Assembly (NCBI GenBank): GCA_003427395.1
Contig: BFEA01000210.1
Location: 1,608,856 to 1,672,855, forward strand
Direction of reading: 5' to 3'
Length of the DNA: 64,000 nt
Source of the DNA: Chara braunii
Taxonomy: Eukaryota > Streptophyta > Charophyceae > Charales > Characeae
The position numbers and the translations under genes were made by a program. Shown here piece by piece: positions 9,981 to 20,746 of this stretch. The notes beneath the pieces are model-generated. The model had not been told where the DNA came from. It saw only the letters and a program-made list of their open reading frames with translations, and did no database searches. The first letter of the stretch is position 1. Every line of letters begins with the position of its first letter.

Positions 9981-11216
9981 TCATGCGAGACGAGGGATAG
10001 GGATGCGAGTGAGAGGGATCAGAAAATTAGGCATCTCTATCTGGTAAGGGCTGGCCATTTTTTTGTAAAAAGACAAGTGAGGAATCCTTGGAGGGTCGTG
10101 TGTGGGAGGAATCGCCAGATCGATATTACAACAACGTTTCATGACGGCATCGCAGGAGCGCATCGAGGAAGCAATGCCATGTATGTCAAGATAAGTGAGC
10201 TATACTACTGGGATGGAATGATGGAGATGGTCATTAAGTTTTGTCGGTTTTGTGTACCCTGTTAAGAAATATCTCCTCAGAGGCCAAGAGAACCACTGCA
10301 TCCAAGGCTAGAGAGGAAAGTGGGTGTCGTAGTACATATCGACCTGCTATTCATACCGATTGGAGATCACGGCTACAACCATATCTTCGATGCACGGGAT
10401 AACCTTACTGACTTTGTGGATGGTCGCGCCATTCGTACAATGACAAGTTCGGTTCTAGTGAGCTGCATCGAGAAGTACTACCTACGTTATCCCTTCACCA
10501 GGGAGTTCGTGATGGATAGAGAATCGGACTTTACTTGATTGGAGGTGCAAAAGTTGTTGCCATAGTACGGCGTGGTAGCCAATTATACCACGGCCTCACA
10601 CCCCCAAGCAAACGCCCCGGTTGAAAGAGGGAATAGTACCATCTCGAACCTTCTGGCTAAATGGACTGAAGGTAGGTCTAATCAGTGGCCAAGATATCTG
10701 AGAGCGACATTTTTCGTCGAGAATATTACGGTAAAGAGGACCACCAACTACGCACCAACCACGGTATGGTACGGGAGGCACGCTACTTTCCCAAATTGAG
10801 AGCTTCCTGAAAACTTGGAAACGTCAGGATTTAGAAACCAATCTGTCCTTTGAAGAATTGCTCGACATTCGGGCACGACAGGTGGGTGCGATTGAGGAGA
10901 GGATTCAGGAGACATTCAATCAAGTGGAAGGGAGTCGCATGGACGATAAGGCTCGTTGGGACCAGATGGCACGAGTATGAAAGACACCATTGGAAGTTGG
11001 GGATATCGTATTGCTATACGACTCGTCCCTAGAAAAGCAATGGTCCAAAAAACTTAACAAGAGGTGGCTAGGGCCTTACCGGATTGTATGATGTGGGGAT
11101 TTTGGCACCTACCAGATTGAATAGCTGAACAAAGAGTGGAAGGACTAGTGTCAGGAACGGGGCTGAAAAAAATTATCGCAAAAAAAGAGATGAGATCGCC
11201 CCTTATAATAGAACCC
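9981..11216 (+). pseudogene. Ty3/gypsy integrase with GPY/F module (element 2)
   Basis: The zinc-binding part reads FHDGIAGAHRG and CRFCVPC. The catalytic core shows VVHIDLLF (first Asp), FVMDRESDF (second Asp) and PQANAPVERGNSTI (Glu). After ITVKRTTNYAPTTVWYG the C-terminal module reads PLEVGDIVLLYDSSLEKQ then RWLGPYRI, the GPY/F signature of gypsy integrases. The frame ends near 11216 with YNRTLGG. Stops occur near 10263, 10537, 10565, 10797 and 10978. No chromodomain is seen. About 120 bases later a Gag-like frame starts, with no LTR or primer-binding site recognised between them. Confidence 0.85.
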
Positions 11217-11299
11217 TAGGCGGATAGAAAGAGTCTTTAGTTAGGTCATAGAAAGAGTGAGATGGTAGAATGTATGGGCCGAATGTGTGCTTGTTGTTT

Positions 11300-11378
11300 A
11301 TCTGAATAAACCCTGATTGCCTGTTTGCTTACCCCTTTGGTGTGTCTGTCGTCTCCTTCGCCTTTTGTGCAGGTCTGA
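11300..11378 (+). promoter_or_regulatory. AATAAA signal and candidate splice acceptor between Pol and Gag
   Basis: AATAAA occurs in CTGAATAAACCCTG near 11304. About 55-70 bases later a pyrimidine-rich tract ends in TTTTGTGCAG followed by GTCTGAC, a good splice acceptor. The Gag frame opens directly behind it. Together with the CAGGTAAGT donor seen in the leader of repeat R copy B, this suggests that Gag could be made from a spliced RNA. This is inference from sequence only. Confidence 0.4.
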
Positions 11379-13970
11379 CTTTACAAAGACAGTCACGCCA
11401 AGAGGAGGGAGGGAGACGCGACCACCACGGAGGCCATTGGGAGCATTAGGGGGTTTCGAGCAGCACGACTCTTATCGGAGGGAGCACACGCCCGTATATG
11501 ACGACGGATATATAAATCTCTTTCTGGATGACTTCCGAGGTTACGCATATTACAGGAGGTGGACAGTGGCTCAGATGATGGAAAGATTGAGGGTTGTTGT
11601 CCGGTTTGAGGAACCCATCGCGCGTATCCGCATGGAGGTGAGGACCTGGCAGGAGGCTGAGTTGAGGATCCAGAGCTTGAGGCCTTCACTGGTAGGAACA
11701 GATGGCGAGCCGATCCGCCTGGAGATAGGGAACGTCGAGGAGTTCATCCGCGTTTTTTAGCAGTTCATGCAACAACAGCGCATACTGAGGAACGAGTGGA
11801 CACGGACGCTACCACTATGGACCGGGAAGGCGGAGAGACCGTTGGCGAGGCAGGTTAGGGGCATGGCTCGAGACTGGGACGGCTGCAGGGCGCATCTGAG
11901 AGAGGCCTTTCGAAGGCCAGAGCCACCTCAACCTAGGGTCAAGAGGCGGCAAAGGGACCCTGATCCCAGAGAGGTCGTCCTAGCTCGAGGAGGACGGAAG
12001 GAACTCGCCGGGTGAGACAAGGAGCGTGCACAACCGACAGAGGAGCAGGGAGCATATCCTGAGCATGGGTTGGGTCCAGTGGTCTTCCAGCGCTATACGC
12101 AGGGAGGCTTGCGAGAGTCCCCTTAGCACACACGAGAGGAGGTGGTGCGATCGGGAGGATCACTGCAGGAACTAAAGGCGCATTTGGATATTTCACAGTG
12201 GAGAATGCCCCAGACTTACATGAGGGGCGATGAGCCAGTTGGGAACGTACCGCAGGAGGAGGTCCACGAGTCAGAGCCAGAGGCGGAGCCGGGCGCTCAG
12301 AGAGGACGAGATGCAGAGGAGGTGATAGAGGTTGGGAAGGATACTCCCCCTCAGACGTCTGCCCCGAAGTTGGGACCAGAGGCAGTGCCAGAGTTGCTTG
12401 TGAGAGAGGAGAGAAGCTTCAGCAGGAGGAGATCCTATCACCTTCCCCAGATACGACTCTTTCGCCAAGGACGAGGGTGGAGATGGAGTGCGAGGAGACA
12501 GGCTGGAGGAAAGAGGCTCTCTCCATTGTCGATACATATTTGGCGATGTATGCTCAGGAGCATCCTGACATCAGGGAGCCTGCGCTCATGGAGCCACCAC
12601 AGGAGCCGCGCCAAAGAGAGACGAGGGCTGAGATTCCGGATAGAGAGGTTCTCCGCACAGGGAAGAGGGCGCCAGCAGGAGAGACAGCAGAGGAGAAGCG
12701 GGTCAGGACCGAGAAGCGCCTAGAGGAAATTTCGGAGGAGAGGCAAAGATTAGAGGCGGCAGGAGCGGTTCTAGACCAGCCACCTGATGTGCCATCTAAG
12801 CCTCACGGAGTCACGGAGATGTGGGACGAGTTATGGAGTCGGAGTGTTGAGGGATTGACTGCACCAAGGAAAGCTGGACTCGAGACGACGAGATCGGTGG
12901 ATGGATACCTGGACCACAAGCTCCGTTTTCTGGCCAAGACATATTTCTAGAGGTACTTGATGTTGGAGGATGAATTGGCTGGAAAGAAGCTGAAGGACGG
13001 GAATCTGGGAGTGTGTTTGGAAGTGGCAGAGGCGGAGGTCAGGGAGCTCAGGGCACTGGCAACTAGTCAGGCCGCCACTATCCAGGATATGAGGCGACAA
13101 TTTCAGGATATGGCGGCTAGGATGGACAGAGGCGCCCACCAAAGTAGTGGACTGGACAGAGAGCAGTCGCTATGGCATTCAGGGGGAGTCAGTGCAAGGC
13201 CTATTTGGACAGCTGTCCACGGCGGGGCCCTCCCAAGAACCACCCATGGGGAAGGTCATCCTTGAGCCGGAAGAAGCGAAGGCAAAGAGGGAGGCAGAAA
13301 ATAAGGTCTTTGAGTTCAGGGCACCTAATGAGCTTGCCACCCAACCTACGACTTCTTTAGGACCAGCAACAGAGTCCTTGACACCACGAGCAGGGGATAG
13401 ACCACAGGCAACTGTCAGTGTGTCTGCGCTTGGGTCTGACGAGGGGTCCATGAATGTACTCCTCGAAGCAGTCAACACCATGCAGAAAGGGGCGAGTGTG
13501 TTTATGCCTCAGCAGAGAGTGGAGGTGTCTCGTGAGGGAGAGATGGTGGTTGCGATAGAGGATGTCTTCGAGGGCAGGCCACAGAGGTTAGATATTCCTG
13601 AGTACCAGCCCGAGGGAGTTGGGATACGGATGGAGTCGAGTGCCAAGGTGTTGGAAACGAGACCTGATGAGCCTATGGATATACCCCAGAGTCACGAGGT
13701 GACCCGAGAGGCTAGTGAGGCACCTTTGTCGCCAGGTTCTCAAAAGAAGAAGAAAAGAGGTCGTAGATCAGGTGACTTATCCTGCTTCTTTTGCAAGGAC
13801 GGGTAACATAGGGCCTTGCAATGTCCTAAGTTTTTAAAGGACAAGGCAGCAAGGAAGGTCATTTAGAGTGGTGGACAGATGTTCGACAAACAACGTAGAG
13901 CGGTGGAGCGGACTGGCGACGGGGGTAGGGCTCAACTATATAGGCAGAACCAGGAGGAAATGAGTGAGTA
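11379..13970 (+). pseudogene. Ty3/gypsy Gag with CCHC zinc knuckle, downstream of Pol
   Basis: A large, charged capsid-type protein in three successive frames. The first part reads RWTVAQMMERLRVVVRFEEP, then EPIRLEIGNVEEFIRVF, TLPLWTGKAERPLARQV and AHLREAFRRPEPPQPR, a conserved block of plant-lineage gypsy Gag. The middle has a coiled-coil-like EKRLEEISEERQRLEAAGAV and QDMRRQFQDMAARMD. The end is basic (GSQKKKKRGRRSGD) and carries CFFCKDG-stop-HRALQC at about 13782-13823, a CX2CX4HX4C zinc knuckle split by one stop. Further stops are at 11758 and 12013 and near 12947. It would form the virus-like particle and bind RNA. Its position after Pol is unusual. Confidence 0.75.
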
Positions 13971-15500
13971 GGGACTGGTTTACATATGGGTTGTTAGTCA
14001 TTTTTGCTTCTAGGATTGAGAGAGAGTGTACATTTTAGAGTAGAAATTTGTTGTTTCTTTTTTTTTACTTTGTGTTTGTTTCCAGATCCTTGGTACATAC
14101 GTTGCTTGACTGTAAAGATGAGATCCACAACGTATGACTACCATTTAGGAGTTTTATTAGTGATTTGAGAATGAGGGTTCAGGGGTGTGACATTTGTATA
14201 GTAGGATTATTTTTCTTCTGACTCCTGAGGGTCAGAATCGGTTATGATTTTGAGTGCATTTTTGACAGGGTGATTACGTTTATAACTTTATACCATATTG
14301 GGAGTAATTTTGCTCCGTCTGAGTGGGTTACGAGTTTGCACCGTTACTCGTGTTCAGGATGAGATATCTCATCCTTGAGTGTACATTGAGTTGAGGTTTT
14401 ATCTGAAGCTATCTCTTCTATATGATGATCATAATCACTCTCGCATGCGTGGTTTTATCCTGATGAATGGAAGTTTTGTGTGGGAGATGTACATAAAACA
14501 TCTCATATGTTTTATGAATTGCGAACGTGTTTATATGTGAACTGTCTACTTCTCGGTATACTCGTGCGGTCTACCCATGGGTGGATGATAGGGCCGGGTA
14601 TAAGGGGAGGAAGTGCAATCTGTTTCTGTGAAGGATGTAGAAATCCTAAGGGGTTTATGAGTCTTTGAGACTCGGGTGCTTACCATGCCGAATGTTTATT
14701 GTTGAGTTGTAACGAGGACCGATAAGTTGGTCTCTCAGTGCGGAGTGTTTTTATGGTTGAGACACCTTCAAGAAGGAAGGTGGTTATTTGCTCGTTTGGA
14801 GACTCATCTTCAGTAGAAGGTGTTTTAAAAAGGTCGTGTGAAAGTTCATCCTAAAAAGAGAAGGATGATTAGGAGACCTAATGAATAAGACCTCCTTCGA
14901 TTGAAAGGTGGTTAACATATTTAATGACATGGGAAATTGTTTTGAAAGATAAAGTATAAAGAGAAGGACCAAGTTTTTTGTTTGGCCATTTGTGAGGTTT
15001 TGAAGGTCGTAAGAGTGATTTATTTCTGAGATGTCATTAAGATGAGTGACCTTCTTACTCTGATTAAGTTAGGAGAGCACAGTCTTATGAGTCCGGCGGT
15101 GATTTTGTTTTGTGAATGAAGAGAGGATGTCGCGTTCTCCGTGTTGTCCCACGGAAGACTGGTAAATGCCCTTATGTGTGACAGACCTTTGCGTAGTCCC
15201 GCAAACAGACCTGTATCGTTGCGACACACCGTTCAACCACTTGTGCTAATCTTAGGGCATTTGCCGAAAAAAAACAAGCTAACGGTAAAGTTTAGCATCA
15301 CTAGGGCGCAACTCCTAGCGCTGTGTGACCATTTGAACACGTTGAATGCGCTTTCTCGTTCGAACGCCCTCGTTCAAACGGTCGTGGGCCGCTTTCAAAC
15401 ACGTTAAAACGCGCAACGCCCCACGTGGCGCAAATTCGTTGAACGCGACCCACTCACTCATATGAGCACGTGGCAGACTACAGGTTGAGGGGTTTGGTTC
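13971..15500. other. Non-coding region after Gag
   Basis: No frame here looks like protein. The stretch is T/G-rich and full of short GAGACTC, AGAAGG and GGTTTGAG-type words, as expected of a decayed 3' untranslated region or LTR. Around 15326-15415 many copies of the word GTTCAA or TTGAAC occur, including the palindrome CGTTCGAACG. A similar cluster lies at 16560-16670 beyond the N gap. Confidence 0.4.
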
Positions 15501-15526
15501 ATTAAAAACAAAATAAAAAAAAAGTA

Positions 15527-15595
15527 TCAGTGTATATTTTCATGTATTAGCGGTAGATTCATTCGATTTTGCTCATCAGATAGATGGAAGTGCCA
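15527..15595 (+). repeat. Dispersed repeat M, single copy
   Basis: The unit reads GTGTATATTTTCATGTATTA, then GCGGTAGATTCATTCGATTT, then TGCTCATC and ATGGAAGTGCC. Related copies lie at 19759-19905 (plus), 61901-61945 (plus) and 62927-63128 (minus, tandem), with partial ones at 51748 and 62068. A CT tract and then a CA tract follow downstream (15634-15679), as they do in the minus-strand copy near 62930. Confidence 0.6.
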
Positions 15596-15633
15596 TGAGG
15601 TCGGCCGCGCAGTTGGAGACTTACCTGCCCTCC

Positions 15634-15679
15634 TCTCTTTCTCTCTCTCTCTCCCATACACACACACACACACACACAC
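15634..15679 (+). repeat. Compound (CT)n-(CA)n microsatellite
   Basis: A CT tract at about 15634-15653 is followed by a CA tract at about 15656-15679. A GA tract lies at 15747-15765. Confidence 0.9.
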
Positions 15680-15934
15680 TCAGAAGAGGAAGAAAAAAAC
15701 CTTTTCCGCATCCTCTCGCTACCTGATTTCTCAGTATCTGCAGACTACGAGAGAGAGAGAGAGATTTGTGACTTCGGGACTTGGCGACATTTGGATCCAA
15801 ACTCGACATTGGGATTCAGACATTTGACGAGGGATTATTTGAGAGTCTAACTGGAATTTGTACCGAAGACTTGGTGTTGGCAACATTCCCATCTCCCCTC
15901 TTCTTCTTCGTCTGATCCCCTCCTCTTCGTCTGT

Positions 15935-16500
15935 NNNNNNNNNNNNNNNNNNNNNNNNNNNNNNNNNNNNNNNNNNNNNNNNNNNNNNNNNNNNNNNNNN
16001 NNNNNNNNNNNNNNNNNNNNNNNNNNNNNNNNNNNNNNNNNNNNNNNNNNNNNNNNNNNNNNNNNNNNNNNNNNNNNNNNNNNNNNNNNNNNNNNNNNNN
16101 NNNNNNNNNNNNNNNNNNNNNNNNNNNNNNNNNNNNNNNNNNNNNNNNNNNNNNNNNNNNNNNNNNNNNNNNNNNNNNNNNNNNNNNNNNNNNNNNNNNN
16201 NNNNNNNNNNNNNNNNNNNNNNNNNNNNNNNNNNNNNNNNNNNNNNNNNNNNNNNNNNNNNNNNNNNNNNNNNNNNNNNNNNNNNNNNNNNNNNNNNNNN
16301 NNNNNNNNNNNNNNNNNNNNNNNNNNNNNNNNNNNNNNNNNNNNNNNNNNNNNNNNNNNNNNNNNNNNNNNNNNNNNNNNNNNNNNNNNNNNNNNNNNNN
16401 NNNNNNNNNNNNNNNNNNNNNNNNNNNNNNNNNNNNNNNNNNNNNNNNNNNNNNNNNNNNNNNNNNNNNNNNNNNNNNNNNNNNNNNNNNNNNNNNNNNN
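15935..16500. other. Assembly gap (566 N)
   Basis: The run of N is bounded by a TC/TTC-rich left flank and a (CA)n right flank, so the gap probably hides a longer microsatellite. Every reading frame drawn across it is meaningless. Confidence 0.99.

Positions 16501-16544
<44 letters not shown>
16501..16544 (+). repeat. (CA)n microsatellite at the gap edge
   Basis: Perfect CA repeats directly after the N run. The true length is unknown because the array continues into the gap. Confidence 0.9.
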
Positions 16545-16546
<2 letters not shown>

Positions 16547-17459
16547 GCCCCCAACCCACACCCCTGCCCCGCGCGAAGGCGTTCAACGCGTTTAGCCGCG
16601 TTTAATGAACGAGCATTCAATGCGTTCAAAACATGAACGAGAAACGCGCGTTCAATGAATGCACGACAACACAGCCCTAGTGTTGGCTGCTCATCGGCAT
16701 AACCAAAACAGCGGGTCCACGTCTCTCCAAAGGACTAAAGACCTAAAAGGGTGTGGCCGCCTAGAAGGGTTTTACTTCCTGCGGGATGTCGTTGGGATGA
16801 GAGTCGAGTCAACTTAGTTTTTTTGAGTCCTGATTGAATGCTTATCGCTAAAATAACAACGAAGTGGGTCGTAGATCTGGCGCGATCACCCAGACTATGG
16901 CGGGTAAAGATGAAAACCTGGACTTCCTGTACTAGACTGCAAGAAGAGTCTACGATAAAATATATATAGACGATATATATATATATATATATACATATAT
17001 ATAGGTATATATATATATGTATATATATATATACATATATATATATATACTTAATTGTGAAAATTTTTAGACGGAGGCGATAGTGCCTCCAAAGGTCTCG
17101 GTTAGGGCCCTCGTCCCTAATTGTGACCTTACTTGCAGGGTGAAGGCAAAAAGGGACACTTGACAAGAAGCCGACGTTTGTGTAGGACAATAGGGAGAGG
17201 ACGGTTCAAAGGGCCTCTGAAACTTATGTTGTAGTATCATGGTAAGTATCCCGACGTCCTAGTGTCAGGAAATTGAGACCCATGTTAGAATCCTGACAAC
17301 ATATAGTTGTGTTTGACATGGATTGATAGAGGCCTCAAACCAGAGTCTGTCGGCTAATCGGATTGGTTCCTTTCTCGTCAGCATTTTGGATTATGGATGA
17401 ATTCATAGCTTTTCGATTTCGCGAAGTGACGGGGACGTCGCTTAATATGGTCCGGTAAG
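16545..17459. other. Unassigned DNA with a TA-rich tract
   Basis: No gene is recognised. A GTTCAA-rich cluster lies at 16560-16670 and a long TA-type microsatellite at about 16960-17050. Confidence 0.4.
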
Positions 17460-17725
17460 TTGTCGGTGCAAATACCCTTACAAGGGTATCCGCCCTAGTT
17501 TTTGCAAATGACAGAAAATAAATGATTCAAGGTTTGCAAGCCGCGACATTGTTTGTGGTTTACATTGATTGAATGGTTGACTAGAGTAGAGAGTGTGTGG
17601 GTGCGCGGATTGAAGGCGCGCGTAATCTCTTTTCTTTCTGATGATTGTGAAAACCGGGGTGGGTCGCCGGTCATGTTTTATTTTTGATTAAACTAGGATC
17701 TCAAAGATTCTGTCTTTTGATTAGT
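17460..17725 (-). repeat. Repeat Y, copy 1
   Basis: On the minus strand this matches 33440-33840 and in part 25589-25705. It contains the imperfect palindrome AATACCCTTACAAGGGTATC, a CACACACTCTCTACTCTAG-type block and an ACCGG...CCGGT hairpin. It has no coding capacity. It is probably a piece of a retroelement terminal region. Confidence 0.6.
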
Positions 17726-18340
17726 GTGTTGGACTCTGACTTGTGCGTACGTATGAGGATGACATCGACAACAGCGTGATTTTGAAAACGTTTTGGTAGA
17801 TCTGCGTGTCGCACAGTATCCATTTGTTTAGGTATCAGTCAATACTAGACTCCGCCTTGGGCCTAACATTATTGGTTACGATGTCGAATTTCTATTCGGG
17901 AAATTCAGGGATCGAGATCGAGCAACGACGACTCGAGAATATCAAAAGTAGCTAGAAGGGACTGAAGGGGTGAGGGCCCGGCGGGGCTAACCCCCCTTGG
18001 TTTTATCGTCGTCGGCGTAAGTACGGTACTAGCAGGTTGTTTTTCTCATCCATCGCTTTCGGATGCTTAAAAAGTTCTAAATATTTTATTAGGTATTTAT
18101 CTTTATGATCCGATGCTCTTTGACTCAGATGCGACACCGGATTTAGAGGCCGTCATGGTGCTCGAGGACAGTGAGCGCATGCATCCCTCGGTTGACCTGC
18201 GGGTTTGTGCGGGTTGGGGAGGCTGGCAAATTTCTTTATCCTAATTGATTTAAAACACGGACTGAGGGGTTCAATGTGCATACGAGCCAGAGGGTGACTA
18301 GCCTCCAGGACGGAGGAATCAGGTTGGCGGGGCTCGCTGT
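17726..18340. other. Unassigned DNA
   Basis: No gene, RNA or clear repeat is recognised. Composition is mixed and similar to neighbouring repeat-derived DNA. Confidence 0.3.
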
Positions 18341-18895
18341 AGATGTAGTCTGCGGCCCACCATTGGCTGTGAAAAGGAGTGAGTGTGAGCATCCCCAACG
18401 AGACAGGAAAGGCGGATAATTGTGCCTGGGCGGAGTGGCCAGGGGCAAAGTGGTGGAGGGCATAGATACTGCAGATGTTGTTGCGGGCCCTCATCCTCTT
18501 GCTCTTTGAAGCACCAAAGTAGTCACGGGAGCTGAGCATAGGATGCGAGGTTAGCACCCTCCAATTTTGAGGCTAAGGTGGTTCAACAGGTAAGTTATTG
18601 CGCACGCCTTTGCAGATTTCGACTTCCAAGGTCCTGCCTGTTGACTGTATCGACGAGCGTCGTGGTGTCCGGGTTAATGCGCAGGTTGTGCGCTGATGAA
18701 AAGGAGCAGACACACTCTATCTCACTAAGTACGAGGTAGGAAAATGGCGCGGTATATTTTCAGGTTATGGCGGAAAAGTTCATTCTGAAGATCGCTACTC
18801 CTATTGATGAAAGCAGCGTGGGGGAGAAGTTTACCAATGAAGCCAGTGGACTATCAACACTACCGGTAAAAGAGGCATGAAAGCAACCGCGGGGA
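18341..18895 (+). repeat. Repeat X, left inverted copy
   Basis: This 555-base stretch is matched by the reverse complement of 24798-25340. Both copies keep an open frame of about 60 codons on the X minus strand (RDYFGASKSKRM, ARNNICS, ALHHFAP, GMLTLTPF-SQW). Both also share a CAGGTAAGTTATTGCGCACG word that looks like a splice donor. The inner edge of the right copy coincides exactly with the start of repeat R copy B. It may be a terminal inverted repeat or part of a gene-derived repeat. Confidence 0.6.
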
Positions 18896-19440
18896 CTAGG
18901 TGACTAACGACACCGAATTTTCTTTCGTTCTGAGGGAAGATCCACTTTGAATCTTTACTACTCCAATGGAAAAGGAGTGGCAATAAGCGAGAGGTAGGAG
19001 ACCTACCCCTGGACTAATGCACAAATCGCTCATGAGGACTCAGGCATAGGGACGAGGGGCAAAAGTCGAGCCTCATAGGAACTAACTCTGCCCAGAGTTC
19101 CCCTCAGAATGACTCAGGCCGACGAACTGTATTCATGGGATCATCGACCGTGCGCTACGAGCGGAGGACTGGCGAGAAGGATGAGTAGTCGTGGGAATGT
19201 GAGGAATAGGATGAATGTAATAGAGTAAAAGGAGAGGTAGGAAGAGGCAGAGGAGTGAAGAATAGCGCAAGAAAAACGCAACAGGACTGGAGGCGGAGCA
19301 GCAAAAGTAATAACAGGAGGATGAACCTCGACGAGGAAACGAGCTAGGTACGCTCGAAGAAAGGGAATGGAGATAGTGGCAGATTAGGAAGTTGTGGCAG
19401 AGGAAGAAGCTACGGTGAGCTCGTTCTTAACGAAGTTGGG
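18896..19440. other. Unassigned purine-rich DNA
   Basis: AG-rich on the plus strand, with many GAGG/AAGG words between 19150 and 19440. No supported gene. Confidence 0.3.
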
Positions 19441-19452
19441 CAGGGAAAGACA

Positions 19453-19740
19453 CTAGTTGGGGGTTTTGAGACTGGGCGACTTTAGTGATAGCGGTAGTTT
19501 TAGCGATGAATTAGTAGAACAAGAGTTAGATAGAAAACAGGTTGTGCGAAGGTAGGAGATGGTCAAAGTGGAAGATGGAGATTTCGGGTGAATTCCGATG
19601 AAATTAGGTGGGGAAAAGGTCGATATTGAGGTTTTTGGACATTGCGAGTCGGATTGTGATGTCCGTGTTGATAAAGGACTGGCGATTTTGCTGGTATAGT
19701 CATCAAGAGTTGCGCCCGGGGGGGGGGGGGGCAGCTCCAA
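19453..19740 (-). pseudogene. Unrecognised proline/serine-rich reading frame, possibly retroelement-derived
   Basis: The 95-codon frame opens with LPPPPPGATLDDYTSKIA and continues with ISTFSPPNFIGIHPKS before turning into Ser/Leu-rich sequence. The opening resembles proline-rich Gag-type linkers of the retroelements in this lineage, but I cannot name it with confidence. A run of C on this strand (19720-19731) encodes the proline stretch, and a single-N join lies at 19746, so the start may be an assembly artefact. No neighbouring domain supports it. Confidence 0.25.
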
Positions 19741-19746
19741 GGAAGN

Positions 19747-19905
19747 AACGAATCTTTCCGCATTCTAGCGAAAGATTCGTTCAGAGTTTACATAGTCGAC
19801 TAATGGAAGTCGCCCGCTTCTATCTCCCTGCGTACATGACTGGAAAGGCAATATATATTTTCATGTTCTAGCGGGAGATTATTTCGATTGTCTTGTTCTT
19901 TCGTA
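19747..19905 (+). repeat. Dispersed repeat M, tandem pair; 12-bp hairpin at its start
   Basis: Two M units follow each other: one with GCATTCTAGCGAAAGATTCG, one with TTTCATGTTCTAGCGGGAGA. They are separated by ATGGAAGTCGCC and a TACATGACTGGAAA word shared with the 62927-63128 pair. The first 35 bases form a hairpin with arms AACGAATCTTTC and GAAAGATTCGTT (12 perfect pairs) around an 11-base loop, starting directly after the single N at 19746. Confidence 0.6.
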
Positions 19906-20746
19906 AGAGATGGTGTGAGTTTGGCTGTGGGGTTGGAGACTTACCTTAGTACGGAGCGCTGCTCGCCCCATCGGTCCGAGAAAGAAGAGCTCACCTGCCC
20001 AGCCTAAGCCAATCCTCAGAGACACAGTGTTGACCCGTGTATATTTGTCTTCCCCATGCTAATAACCATGGTGGATGTGCACTCGTCGGTCTGATTTGGT
20101 TGGTCAGACCGCTCGTAGATCTGCCGCCGCTCGCCTTCGGACTTAGGATTGCTACTACTCAAGTTTCAGACGTGGTCACACTGGGTGGCACATTCGTTGT
20201 CCTCTGCTAGTAAGTCAAGAGGAGCGTGCCGCTGTTGCATTGTGGAAAGCAAGGGGGTCTGTTCCCGTCAACTGACCAAGTGCATTGAGGAGTAGAGGTG
20301 GTATGAGGCGTATTTAGGCGGAAACCAAAGACTTACTTGTTGGTCGGTGCGTACATATTCCATCGTATGAAGTAGCGAAGAAGGAAGTCACGAGGTTGTG
20401 AAGCCACTGGTTGGCTAGCTCATCACGGAGCTAGTCGAGCGATTGTGGAAGGCTAGCCGTGCTAGTTGGAGTTTACCTGCAGGGCGCGAAGGCTGTGTCT
20501 GCAGGCCCTCCGCCACCGGCCCCAACATCTGCTTACTACATACACTACCCGGTTTTGTCACAGTTGTTTGTCTTGTAGCAACAGGGGTTGCTCGACCAAC
20601 TGTGGTTATTCTTGCGACTGAAGGACTGGGCTGATGTGTTAGAAGGCAGGGAGGAGTGAAGGAAACCAGAAAGGGGGAGTGAGAAGCAAAATTGGAGACT
20701 TACCTGTCGTCAGTACGTTGCTCATCTCAGCAAGTAGAATAGTGAG
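19906..20746. other. Unassigned DNA with two splice-donor-like words on the minus strand
   Basis: No gene is recognised. Minus-strand words AAGGTAAGTCTCCAA (near 19940) and CAGGTAAGTCTCCAA (20692-20706) match the splice-donor consensus. The second one lies about 40 bases beyond the end of R copy B, in its direction of transcription. Confidence 0.4.

Noticed and set aside
15731-16629. Long open frames of 245-276 codons on both strands
   Set aside because: They run through 566 N bases and CA repeats; no real sequence supports them.
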